From the NCBI RefSeq assembly GCF_003403015.1, contig NZ_QURL01000008.1:120239-184238 (forward strand): 64,000 nt of DNA, written 5' to 3'. This document shows positions 36,335 through 45,234 of the stretch, piece after piece. The notes beneath the pieces are model-generated. The model was not told the origin of the DNA. It worked only from the letters and a program-made list of their open reading frames with translations, and ran no database searches. Origin of the DNA: Fulvimarina endophytica (GTDB taxonomy: Bacteria > Pseudomonadota > Alphaproteobacteria > Rhizobiales > Rhizobiaceae). The translations under genes and the position numbers were made by a program. Positions within the stretch are counted from its first letter, which is position 1, and each line of letters begins with the position of its first letter.

Positions 36335-39331
36335 ATGCAGGACGAAGCGTTTCAGACATGGCTGCTTGAAGGAGGGCGCACGCAGAAGGCCGTGTCGACA
36401 CGCTTGTCGCGCCTTCGCAATCTCGAAGACAAGCTCGCCGCGATCAAGGCCCCGCAGCAGAGCCTCGACGAAGCCTACCGGGCCGACGGCCTCCGCGGGC
36501 TCATCGCCCATCTCGGCACCATGCGGGAGGCGGCCAAAGCTGGAGATCGAAGTTACGCTGTCCTCTCCGACACCACGATCCCGGAAAAATATCTGACCGC
36601 GCTTCGCAGCTATCTCCGCCTCTTTAAACGCTTCATGGACGGCGAGCCACCCAAACCAACCGGGAACTGGCCGGAGCTGGAGGCAATGAAGGCCAGTTTT
36701 CTGGAGCGCATGCCGGACTTCGAGAATTTCCAGCAGCAAAGCGGCGAATACTGGCGGATTGAGCGGGCCTACAAGGACGAGATCCTTGCCAAGGTCGCGG
36801 ATGCCATCGCTCGCGGCACCGACGAGGCCTCGACCGGCCGGGCCGTCTACGATGCCCTGGTGCCCCAGGCCGGTCCCCTGCTGCGATGGCAGACGCGCGA
36901 TGCGATCGACAAGAAGGTGCCGCAGCTTGCCGATCGCTTTTATGCAATCCTCGGCCAGCTCGCACGCGAGCCGGCGACCGCCGATGTGGGGGAATTCCGT
37001 CCGGGAACGAAGGAAATCGCGCGGGCCGCCGCCGAGCTGGAGACGATGCGAAGCGAGGCAGCCGCGACGCTGACGCCGGGCGAAATCCGCTGCCTCACGC
37101 ACACCGTCCGCGCAGCCGGCCACCCGTCCGAAACGTGCTTCGTCGAGGTCAGCAAGGCGGGCGACCTCGCTCGACGCCTCCTTGGTAGGCCGATCTTCGA
37201 CATCGGCCCGTCCGATCCGAACGAAATCGCAGGATGGCAGCGGCTGCTCGACCGCATCTTCGCCGTGATGCGCAACGACTGGACATGGCAGCCGCGCGAT
37301 CTTCTGGACGTCCAGGGATTCGCCTGGGTGTGCCTCGATGCCGATTTTGGCATCGATGAAGAAGAGACGTCGGAAAATCCAATCCTGCTGTTCGATCGGA
37401 GCGGCACCGCCTTCGCGCCGAAGCCGATGGTTCCGCAAGGCGGCGACGAGCCTGCATACCGCATCTCCACGGGCGGGAATAAGCTCGAGGAAACCGAGTT
37501 CACTACAGACCTGATAGCAGTCGCGCGCTTTCTTCTGATCGACCGCCGGCTTGTCCGAATGGCTCCGCTTGGCGGTGGGCCGGCAAACCTTCTCGGCTAC
37601 GGCAAGCAAAAGCTCGTCGCCTATCGCATTTCGAAATCTATCGCAGAAGCTCTGAACATTCCGGCAGAGGGGGGAGACATGCCAGCAGGCAACATTCCGC
37701 ACGGCGACGACAGCACGGCTTCGTCAATCCAATACGTTCCCGAACCTCGCAATCTGATCCTCTACGGTCCACCAGGAACAGGCAAGACCTACGCCACGTC
37801 GCGACACGCTGTTGCGTTGATCGACGGCGACGACTGGCGGAAAGAAACTCTCTATGACAGGGAAGCTGTACGAGCCCGATACGCAGAACTCGTCGCCACC
37901 AAACAGATCGAGTTCGTGACCTTCCACCAGTCCTATGCCTACGAGGATTTCGTCGAAGGCCTGCGCCCAACGCAAGGGCTCGAAGAAGCGGAAGGGACCG
38001 GGCCGCAATCCGAACCCAAAACATCGTCGGCCGGCTTTGAGCTCAAGCCCGTCAACGGCGTCTTCCGTCGCATCTCCGCAGAAGCCGAGCGCGCAAGGAT
38101 TGCCGCATGTCAGCCTGTCAGTCCCGAGGCGACACCTTTCGCCCTTGGGTCCCGCCGCGTGTTCAAGATGAGCATCGGACGGGCCGGTTGGGAAGATTAT
38201 CTGTTCGATGCTGCGATCGAAGGCGGCTACACGGCTCTCGGCTGGGGCCTCGGCCTCGACTGGAGCGATCCGAAGTATCGAAACTACGACGAAGTCTATC
38301 GCCGGGTGAACGACGAAAAACCCGGAACCTCCGGCAATTCGGGTGATATCGCTCAGGTCTGGCGGCTTCTGGAGATGAATGTCGGTGACCTCGTCGTCGT
38401 TTCGCACGGCAACAGTCTGATCCGCGCGATCGGTATCGTGACCGGCGATTACTACCACGCACCGGGCGAGCCGGAACGCTACGACCAGCGCCGTCCCGTC
38501 AATTGGCTGCTTGTCCCGAAGGACCCGATTCCCGCCGATGCGATCTACGGAAAATCGTTGACGCAATCGTCCTGCTACGAGCTCCGGTCGGACCTCCTCA
38601 ACCGGGCGGCCCTCGAACGCCTTTTGTCGGAGGCCTCCGGCCATGGCGCAGGCGAGATCGATCAAACACTGCAGAACCTCTCGTCTCGCCGCCCGAACCA
38701 GTTCGTCCTCGTGATCGACGAGATCAACCGCGCCAACATCTCGAAAGTGTTCGGCGAGCTGATCACTCTGCTCGAACCCGACAAGCGGCTGGGAGAAGAC
38801 AACGTGCTGACCGTGACGCTTCCCTATTCGCACGACACGTTTGGCGTGCCCTCGAATCTTCACGTGCTCGGCACCATGAACACGGCGGACCGCTCCATCG
38901 CGCTTCTCGACACGGCACTGCGGCGCCGGTTCGATTTCATCGAGCTGATGCCGGAGCCAGAGCACCTCCGAGATGCCGAGACTTCGACCGGCATCCCCCT
39001 CGTGGCGATGCTGCGCGTGATCAACGATCGTATCGAGTATCTCTTCGATCGCGAACATCAGATCGGCCATGCCTTCTTCATGGCTTGTCGAAGCCGCGAG
39101 GATGTCGACGCCGTGATGCGCCGGAAGGTCATCCCGCTGCTCGCCGAATATTTCTTCGAGGACTGGCAAAAGATCGCGTCCGTGCTGGGCGACGTCGATG
39201 GCGCGCGGTTCCTGGAGCGCAAACCCCTCAATGCGCCTCCGGGGCTGTCGGACGATGCATTTGCCGAGAATCGCGTGCGCTGGACAGTGCGCGCGCCATT
39301 CGCGGACAATGCTTACGACATATTCCGATGA
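36335..39331 (+). CDS. mcrB: McrB-type AAA+ GTPase with an EVE-like domain inserted in the AAA+ core
   Basis: McrB hexamers bind modified DNA and, with McrC, translocate and restrict it. In this 998-residue protein the first 470 residues form an N-terminal region I cannot assign to a known DNA-binding fold. Walker A GPPGTGKT is at 478-485, followed by the McrB-type FHQSYAYEDFVEGLRP. Residues about 608-750 then read as an EVE/PUA-like domain (FKMSIGRAGWEDYLFDAAIE; YTALGWGLGLDWSD; GDLVVVSHG; AIGIVTGDYYHA). The AAA+ core resumes with Walker B VLVIDEINRANISKVFGEL (about 790) and the McrB signature MNTADRSIALLDTALRRRFDF (from 848). EVE domains bind modified bases, so this may be a second reader of modified phage DNA. 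mcrC overlaps the stop by four bases. Confidence 0.93.
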   Translation: MQDEAFQTWLLEGGRTQKAVSTRLSRLRNLEDKLAAIKAPQQSLDEAYRADGLRGLIAHLGTMREAAKAGDRSYAVLSDTTIPEKYLTALRSYLRLFKRFMDGEPPKPTGNWPELEAMKASFLERMPDFENFQQQSGEYWRIERAYKDEILAKVADAIARGTDEASTGRAVYDALVPQAGPLLRWQTRDAIDKKVPQLADRFYAILGQLAREPATADVGEFRPGTKEIARAAAELETMRSEAAATLTPGEIRCLTHTVRAAGHPSETCFVEVSKAGDLARRLLGRPIFDIGPSDPNEIAGWQRLLDRIFAVMRNDWTWQPRDLLDVQGFAWVCLDADFGIDEEETSENPILLFDRSGTAFAPKPMVPQGGDEPAYRISTGGNKLEETEFTTDLIAVARFLLIDRRLVRMAPLGGGPANLLGYGKQKLVAYRISKSIAEALNIPAEGGDMPAGNIPHGDDSTASSIQYVPEPRNLILYGPPGTGKTYATSRHAVALIDGDDWRKETLYDREAVRARYAELVATKQIEFVTFHQSYAYEDFVEGLRPTQGLEEAEGTGPQSEPKTSSAGFELKPVNGVFRRISAEAERARIAACQPVSPEATPFALGSRRVFKMSIGRAGWEDYLFDAAIEGGYTALGWGLGLDWSDPKYRNYDEVYRRVNDEKPGTSGNSGDIAQVWRLLEMNVGDLVVVSHGNSLIRAIGIVTGDYYHAPGEPERYDQRRPVNWLLVPKDPIPADAIYGKSLTQSSCYELRSDLLNRAALERLLSEASGHGAGEIDQTLQNLSSRRPNQFVLVIDEINRANISKVFGELITLLEPDKRLGEDNVLTVTLPYSHDTFGVPSNLHVLGTMNTADRSIALLDTALRRRFDFIELMPEPEHLRDAETSTGIPLVAMLRVINDRIEYLFDREHQIGHAFFMACRSREDVDAVMRRKVIPLLAEYFFEDWQKIASVLGDVDGARFLERKPLNAPPGLSDDAFAENRVRWTVRAPFADNAYDIFR

Positions 39332-40650
39332 TCCGCCGGACCCTGTTGGAATGGACCGGACTGCAATTCGGCGAGGGTGATGACAAGATCAACCGAGGTG
39401 TCGCCGATCGCCTCCACGCAGCTGCAAGCGCATCGCGCTTGGGTCATGTCGCCCTCGATCGTCGCGCCAATGGGCTCTACGCACGGCACGTCGTCGGCGT
39501 CGTCGTCGCGGGCAACTGCGTTCTCGAGATCTTGCCGAAGATCGATTTTGCCGGCGATTCCGCGCCGAATGAAACGCGTATCCGCGACCGGCTTGTCCAT
39601 ATGCTCGCCTTCGCGTTCGATTTTCCGATCGCCGCCGGTGCTGCGACCGGGCTCGGAACGCAGCGCGATAACCTTCTCGAAATCCTGATCGCTCTCTTTG
39701 CCTCGCGGCTGACGGACGCCGTGCGCAAAGGGATGCCGCGGCGCTATGTCGAGGTCGCGGAGGATCTGCCCACCCTGCGCGGCCGCCTCGATCTGCGTCG
39801 CCAGTTCACCGTGCTCGCAGCAAGCCCCCAGCGCCTCGCTTGTCGCTTCGACGATCTCTCGCCGGACATCGCGCTCAATCAGATCATGAAAGCTGCGATC
39901 ACGCGGCTTTTGCGGATCACGCGCTCGGCTTCGAACGATCGAGCCCTGCGTGAGCTTGCGGCGGTCTATGCTGATATCACTCCCGTTCATCCGCGTCGTC
40001 TGGCGTGGAACGAGGTATCGCTGGACCGCACGAACGTTCGCTGGAAGGGACTCCTCAATCTGGCAAAGATGCTCCTCGGCGATCGGTTTCAAACGACGTC
40101 GAGCGGCCAGACCGAGGGGATCTCCCTGCTGTTCGACATGAATATCCTGTTCGAGACCTACACCGCACGTCTCGTTGATCGCGTTTTGCAGGGAACGGGC
40201 TTCAAGGCGACTGCCCAAGGCGGTTTCCGCAAGTGCCTGCGAGATGAAAGCGGTAGCGAACTATTCCTGACCAAGCCGGACATTCTCATCCGGCGGGGCG
40301 AAATCGTCGAAGCCATCATCGATACGAAGTGGAAGCCCCTGTCCGACAAAATTGACGATCCGAAGCGCGGGGTTTCGCAGAGTGACATCTATCAGATCAT
40401 GGCTTACAGCCGTTTGTATCGCTGCCGCAATGTCGTTCTTCTCTATCCCCACCACGTCAGACTAAAGAGCCAGCCGCCTCTCCTAGCAATGCACACCATC
40501 GCGCCTTTCGACAACTGCAATAGATTGACGATTGCGACAGTCGAAATCGAGAGCGACAGCTCCGCCATCGAGTCTTTACGTAAAAATTTGGAAAACCTAT
40601 TCAATCAGGACGTTGAAGGCCTACGATTCTGTCGGATTGCTTCTTCATGA
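39328..40650 (+). CDS. mcrC: McrC-type nuclease subunit of the modification-dependent restriction system
   Basis: McrC stimulates the McrB GTPase and supplies the nuclease. The 440-residue protein has an N-terminal McrB-interacting half and a C-terminal PD-(D/E)xK nuclease with D318 in KPDILIRRG and D332-T-K334 in IIDTKWKPL, followed by a conserved SDIYQIMAYSRLY helix. The catalytic residues are intact. The ATG overlaps the mcrB stop (ATGA), so the first codons read MIRRTLLEWTGLQFGEGD. No terminator is obvious downstream, where AT-rich sequence and IS debris begin. Confidence 0.94.
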   Translation: MIRRTLLEWTGLQFGEGDDKINRGVADRLHAAASASRLGHVALDRRANGLYARHVVGVVVAGNCVLEILPKIDFAGDSAPNETRIRDRLVHMLAFAFDFPIAAGAATGLGTQRDNLLEILIALFASRLTDAVRKGMPRRYVEVAEDLPTLRGRLDLRRQFTVLAASPQRLACRFDDLSPDIALNQIMKAAITRLLRITRSASNDRALRELAAVYADITPVHPRRLAWNEVSLDRTNVRWKGLLNLAKMLLGDRFQTTSSGQTEGISLLFDMNILFETYTARLVDRVLQGTGFKATAQGGFRKCLRDESGSELFLTKPDILIRRGEIVEAIIDTKWKPLSDKIDDPKRGVSQSDIYQIMAYSRLYRCRNVVLLYPHHVRLKSQPPLLAMHTIAPFDNCNRLTIATVEIESDSSAIESLRKNLENLFNQDVEGLRFCRIASS

Positions 40651-40712
40651 TGCATGCTCTTAAAATATTCCGTTACTTTCCCGGATCTACGTTGCGAATC
40701 TGTTGCGACCCT

Positions 40713-40991
40713 TCAGGTTGGCCAAGGTGAGCCTAAGTCTATGGTCAGCCCTGCAATAGAAGTCCCGGGGGATGAGGGGCTTCCGCCTTTCCACCGCCCA
40801 GCTGAAACAATTCCGAAGGTTTCCGCCCAGGCCGACACCGCGTTTCCTGAGCATTTCATCAGCTCAATCGGCGTATTGTGGCCGATCACGCTGTAAGGTT
40901 GGACTTCGTTATAGTCTCTACGCCAAGCCTCCATAATGGCGCGGGTTTCGCCAAGACTTTTGGCCGAATGCGTGTTCAGAAAGCCCGTCAA
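40713..40991 (-). pseudogene. IS3-family transposase (OrfB) C-terminal remnant
   Basis: The minus-strand reading frame contains GFLNTHSAKSLGETRAIMEA followed by WRRDYNEVQPYSVIGHNTPIEL, which matches the end of the DDE integrase domain of IS3-family OrfB (the usual form is AWRRDYNEVRPHSSLG). The rest of the transposase and clear IS ends are missing, so this is a decayed fragment. It lies between the restriction genes and the catabolic operon. A short plus-strand frame across it has no homology I recognise. Confidence 0.75.
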
Positions 40992-41153
40992 GGATGGGCC
41001 GAAAGAAGACGGTCCGCTTCGGAGCGCGTGAGGTTAAAAGCTGACATCGGTTTTTGGTATCAAGCATACCATTCAGCGTTTGGAAACAAACGGTCCACTG
41101 CATCTTCAAAACCACGATCTACGATGGCAATCGCTTCAATCTACGTCTTTAGT

Positions 41154-41222
41154 TTGACGTAGGTGCCGAAGAGGAAACTTCGGAATTATTTTGACGTAGG
41201 TGCCGAAGGGGAAACTTCGGAA
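41154..41222. repeat. Tandem repeat of a hairpin element upstream of araC-type regulator
   Basis: Two 32-base copies with 37-base spacing begin TTGACGTAGGTGCCGAAG and end GAAACTTCGGAA. They differ at one base. Each holds an inverted repeat CCGAAG-N6-CTTCGG (41166-41183 and 41203-41220). They lie about 95 bases upstream of the AraC-family gene, so they could be paired operator sites. Alternatives are RNA hairpins or an IS end relic. Confidence 0.75.
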
Positions 41223-41315
41223 CTAGTTTCGTAGACACATCTTACGTGACGCGTTCACGAGAGAGCTAAATTCTTCTTTGTCATCCTCTATCGGGTTTTG
41301 TGTTAGGCTCGAACG

Positions 41316-42179
41316 ATGTCGAACGCGTTGAGACTTGCAAAGGGAACGTTCGGTCGTGTCGCGCTCCTCGACATGGATCGTCCGCTCGTGCGCCATGCGC
41401 ATCCGCACTGCCACGTTCTTCTCAAGGTTGAGGGTGTCGACACCCAGTTTTCTGTCGGCGATCGGGTCGTTCCGCTATCTGACGAGAGCGCCGTCCTAAT
41501 CAATGCGTGGGAACCGCATGCTTATGCGCACAAGGAGGGTCAGCCGGCCACGATCATCCTTGCGCTCTACATCGAGCCACGCTGGCTCGGTGCGTTTCGG
41601 CCGAACTGGAAGGCGAGCGGGGCCCCCGACTTCTTCGTCCGCTCAGTGGGTGAGACGAGCCCGGACATCCGGTGGCTGACGCGCCGGCTTGCAGAGACGA
41701 TGGTGCACGAACCGGGAAATACGGAAGAACACGAGCGTCTGATCGCGCGCTTGATGATCGCGGTCATCGAGCGTTTTGCCGAATGGCGGGACGAGCCGGC
41801 CTCACTCAGGTTGGCTGCGTCGACGATCATCGACCATCGAATCCGCAAGGCCGTCGGAACAATGAGCGCCGACCCCGGCGCGGTCGTGGACATGGACAAG
41901 CTCGCGGTCGCGGTCGGCCTGTCCCGAGCGCACTTCTTTCGCCTGTTCGAATCCTCGCTGAACGTCAGTCCGCGCGTTTTCCTCAATGTTCTTCGGATGG
42001 AGCGCGCCGTCCAAGCGGTGGCCGAGGGCACGGCGAGTTTCGCGTCCGTGTCCGAAACACTCGGCTTTTCGGTCCCTGCGCATTTCTCGCGCTTCTTCCA
42101 CGATCACGCCGGATCCTCGCCAACGGCCTTTCGCAAAGTTGCGGGGCTGCAGACCGTCGATTTCGAGACTCCTCGGTAA
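41316..42179 (+). CDS. AraC-family transcriptional regulator
   Basis: This 287-residue regulator has an N-terminal cupin-type sensing domain (MDRPLVRHAHPHCHVLLKVE; VLINAWEPHAY) and a C-terminal double helix-turn-helix (about 190-275). The latter includes MDKLAVAVGLSRAHFFRLFE and the signature SETLGFSVPAHFSRFFHDHAGSSP. It is encoded 88 bases upstream of the catabolic operon and in the same direction, so it most likely activates that operon in response to an aromatic or cyclic acid; the ligand is unknown. Confidence 0.9.
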   Translation: MSNALRLAKGTFGRVALLDMDRPLVRHAHPHCHVLLKVEGVDTQFSVGDRVVPLSDESAVLINAWEPHAYAHKEGQPATIILALYIEPRWLGAFRPNWKASGAPDFFVRSVGETSPDIRWLTRRLAETMVHEPGNTEEHERLIARLMIAVIERFAEWRDEPASLRLAASTIIDHRIRKAVGTMSADPGAVVDMDKLAVAVGLSRAHFFRLFESSLNVSPRVFLNVLRMERAVQAVAEGTASFASVSETLGFSVPAHFSRFFHDHAGSSPTAFRKVAGLQTVDFETPR

Positions 42180-42267
42180 GTCGCGCGACGCCTTGGGATC
42201 GCGATGACATCTTCAAAGCTCCTAACCTCCCACAGAACGACGCCGGGAGGGGCGTCAGGGAGGTACC

Positions 42268-45234
42268 ATGACCATCAACCCGTCCGCCGATCGTTGGGTC
42301 GGACGCTCGGTTCCGCGTGTCGAGGACGCTGCGCTCCTAACGGGCCGGGCACGCTTCATCGACGACCTGCCCACAGCAACAAACACGCTGGACGCAGCAA
42401 TCGTCCGCTCCCCGCACGCCCATGCCGAGATCCGTCGCGTCGACGTCGATGCGGCACTTGCGAGCGAGGGTGTCGTTGCGGTCGTGACCGGCGATGATGT
42501 CAAACGACTGACCCGGTCGATGACGGTCGGCGTCAAGGCGAACGTGGAATGCTGGCCGATTGCGACCGACCGTGTACGCTATGTCGGCGAGCCGGTGGCG
42601 ATCGTTCTTGCAACGGACCGCTATCTGGCCGAAGACGCCGCCGAACGCGTCGGAGTCGATTACGACATTCTCCCGGCGGTCGTGGACCCGGTCGCAGCAC
42701 TGGGCGACGAGGCGCCCGTCCTGCATCCCTCTCTTGGCTCGAACCTCATCAACGAGCGGCGTTTTTCCTACGGCGACCCGGACAACGCGTTCGCCGCCGC
42801 TCCCCACAGGATCGGCGTCGATATCGCCTATCCGCGAAACTCCTGTACACCGATCGAAACCTACGGGGTCGTCGCCCATTACGATCCCGGCGAGGACGCC
42901 TATGAAATCCTCGCCAATTTTCAGGGGCCCTTCTCGATCCATGCGGTCGTCGCGCGGGCGCTCAAGGTGCCTGGCAACCGCATGCGGCTGAAGACCCCGC
43001 CATCCTCCGGCGGAAGCTACGGCATCAAGCAGGGCGTCTTTCCCTACATGATCCTGATGGGCGTTGCCGCTCGTATCGCTGGGCGACCGGTGAAATGGAT
43101 CGAGGACCGCATCGAACATCTCGCGGCTTCGGTCTCGGCGACGAACCGTGCGACGAAACTTGAGGCCGCCGTCGAGGCCGACGGGCGCATCACCGCGCTT
43201 GCCTGGGACCAGATCGAGGATTGCGGAGCGCATCTGAGGGCTCCCGAACCCGCAACGCTCTATCGCATGCACGGCAACATGACCGGCGCCTACGCGATCG
43301 CGAACGTCTCGATCCGCAACCGGATCGTCCTGACCAACAAGACGCCGACGGGCCTCAATCGCGGTTTCGGCGGACCGCAGGTCTACTATCCGCTCGAGCG
43401 GCTGATGCAGACGATCGCGCGGACATTGAAGCTCGACCCGATCGAGGTGATCCGCCGCAATCTCGTACCGTCGGACGCCTTCCCCTATCGCACGGCGACC
43501 GGGGCTCTTCTCGACTCCGGCGACTACGGAACGGCACTCGGTCGCGCGATCGCCGAGGGTGGATACGCCGCACTCGTCGAACGCCGCAAGACCGCGCGCG
43601 CCGAAGGACGGGTCTACGGCATCGGTCTGGCGGCCGCCGTCGAGCCGAGCGTCTCGAACATGGGCTACATCACGACCGTCTTGACTCCCGAGGAACGTGA
43701 AAAGGCCGGCCCGAAGAACGGCGCGCAGGCAACGGCGACGGTGGCGGTCGACCCGCTCGGTTCGGTCTCGGTCAAGGTCGCGTCCGTGCCCCAAGGCCAG
43801 GGCCATCGCACGGTCCTCGCTCAGGTCGTCGCGGACGCCCTGGGGCTCGATCCCGGCTCGGTATCGGTCATAGCGGATGTCGATACCGGGCGCGACGCAT
43901 GGTCGATCGCTTCGGGCAACTATTCGAGCCGTTTTGCACCCGCCGTCGCCGGCGCCGCAAAACTGGCCGCCGATCGTCTCCGCGAAAAGCTCAAGCATGT
44001 CGCGGCCGGTCAGCTGAACACGGTGCCGGACGACATCGCCTTCGAAGGCGGACGGATCGCCTCACGGGCCAATCCAGACAATTCGGTCTCGTTCTCGCGG
44101 GTCGCCGCCGCTGCGCACTGGGCGCCGGGGACCCTCCCTGAGGTCGTCGATCAGACGATCCGCGAAACGGTCTTCTGGACACCGGACGAACTCGCCGCCC
44201 CGAACGCCGATGACGAAATCAACTCGTCGCTCTGCCACGGTTTCATCTTCGATTTCTGCGGTGTCGAGATCGACGCTTCGACCGGTGAGACGCGCATCGA
44301 CCGTTACGTGACCATGCACGACTGCGGCACGATCCTTCATCCCGCGATGGTAGAAGGACAGGTGAGAGGCGGCTTCGCCCATGCCGTCGGCGCGGCACTT
44401 CTGGAAGAATACGCTTACGGCGCCGATGGCAGCTTCCAGTCCGGGACACTGGCCGACTACCTCATTCCGACCGTGATGGAAGTGCCGGAGCCCGTGATCC
44501 TCCATCACGAGACACCATCACCCTTCACGCCGCTCGGCGCAAAGGGCGTCGGCGAAGGCAACTGCATGTCGACGCCGGTCTGCATCGCCAATGCGATCGC
44601 CGACGCGATCGACGCCGAAAGCGTCACACTTCCGCTGACCCCCTCGAAGATTCTCGGGCTGATCGCCGGCGAAGAGCCGCAGGCGAAGAACCCGCCGCGC
44701 AAGATCGAGCCGGCTGGCCCGAGCGGCCAGCGCAAGCTGACCGGCGAAGGAGCGGCCGAAGTCGCGGCCACCCGCGAAGAGGTCTGGAAGATGCTCCTCG
44801 ATCCGCAGACGCTCGATGCGATCATTCCCGGTTCGCATGGCGTCCGCAGAATTTCGGACACCCACTTTGCTGCCGATGTGACGCTCGGCGTCGGACCGGT
44901 GAAAGGTCGTTACAAGGCCGACATCGAACTCTTCGATCTCGACGAGCCGAACGCCGTGACGCTGCGCGGCAAGACCGTCGGGGCCCTCGGCTTCGGCGAG
45001 GGCGAGGGACGGATCACGCTTACCGATATTGGCTCGGGAAGAACACGCATAGCCTACACTTACGAAGCCGGAGTTGGCGGGAAGGTCGCGTCGGTCGGCG
45101 GACGCCTCCTCGACGGCGCGGCGCGGGTGGTGATCGGCCAGTTCTTCAAGGCGCTCGCGAACCATGCCGGCGGAGGGGCGTCCGGCGCCGGCTTCCTTGC
45201 GCGGCTGAAGGCGCTCGTCGGAGGTGGTTCATGA
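42268..45234 (+). CDS. Molybdenum hydroxylase large subunit fused to a CoxG/SRPBCC domain
   Basis: This 988-residue protein combines a xanthine-oxidase-family molybdopterin-binding subunit (about 1-800) with a CoxG-like SRPBCC domain (about 825-965, RKLTGEGAAEVAATREEVWK to IAYTYEAGVGGKVASVGGRL). The Mo-pterin part shows VGRSVPRVEDAALLTGRARF at the start, an NRGFGGPQ loop, and KGVGEG near the C-terminus carrying the catalytic Glu of the family. It lacks the AYxCSFR loop of CO dehydrogenase, so it is not a CODH. It likely hydroxylates or dehydrogenates an organic substrate, possibly a CoA thioester. The ATG has AGGGAGGT four bases upstream, and the next gene overlaps its stop by four bases. The SRPBCC part, usually a separate gene for enzyme maturation or membrane attachment, is fused here. 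Confidence 0.9.
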   Translation: MTINPSADRWVGRSVPRVEDAALLTGRARFIDDLPTATNTLDAAIVRSPHAHAEIRRVDVDAALASEGVVAVVTGDDVKRLTRSMTVGVKANVECWPIATDRVRYVGEPVAIVLATDRYLAEDAAERVGVDYDILPAVVDPVAALGDEAPVLHPSLGSNLINERRFSYGDPDNAFAAAPHRIGVDIAYPRNSCTPIETYGVVAHYDPGEDAYEILANFQGPFSIHAVVARALKVPGNRMRLKTPPSSGGSYGIKQGVFPYMILMGVAARIAGRPVKWIEDRIEHLAASVSATNRATKLEAAVEADGRITALAWDQIEDCGAHLRAPEPATLYRMHGNMTGAYAIANVSIRNRIVLTNKTPTGLNRGFGGPQVYYPLERLMQTIARTLKLDPIEVIRRNLVPSDAFPYRTATGALLDSGDYGTALGRAIAEGGYAALVERRKTARAEGRVYGIGLAAAVEPSVSNMGYITTVLTPEEREKAGPKNGAQATATVAVDPLGSVSVKVASVPQGQGHRTVLAQVVADALGLDPGSVSVIADVDTGRDAWSIASGNYSSRFAPAVAGAAKLAADRLREKLKHVAAGQLNTVPDDIAFEGGRIASRANPDNSVSFSRVAAAAHWAPGTLPEVVDQTIRETVFWTPDELAAPNADDEINSSLCHGFIFDFCGVEIDASTGETRIDRYVTMHDCGTILHPAMVEGQVRGGFAHAVGAALLEEYAYGADGSFQSGTLADYLIPTVMEVPEPVILHHETPSPFTPLGAKGVGEGNCMSTPVCIANAIADAIDAESVTLPLTPSKILGLIAGEEPQAKNPPRKIEPAGPSGQRKLTGEGAAEVAATREEVWKMLLDPQTLDAIIPGSHGVRRISDTHFAADVTLGVGPVKGRYKADIELFDLDEPNAVTLRGKTVGALGFGEGEGRITLTDIGSGRTRIAYTYEAGVGGKVASVGGRLLDGAARVVIGQFFKALANHAGGGASGAGFLARLKALVGGGS

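Noticed and set aside
36181..36369. Small open frame (62 codons) between hsdS and mcrB
   Set aside because: No ribosome site, no recognisable domain, and it overlaps the start of mcrB.
38503..40650. A longer in-frame opening upstream of mcrC
   Set aside because: The first 275 codons lie out of frame over mcrB and have no homology. McrC begins at 39328 with an ATGA overlap.
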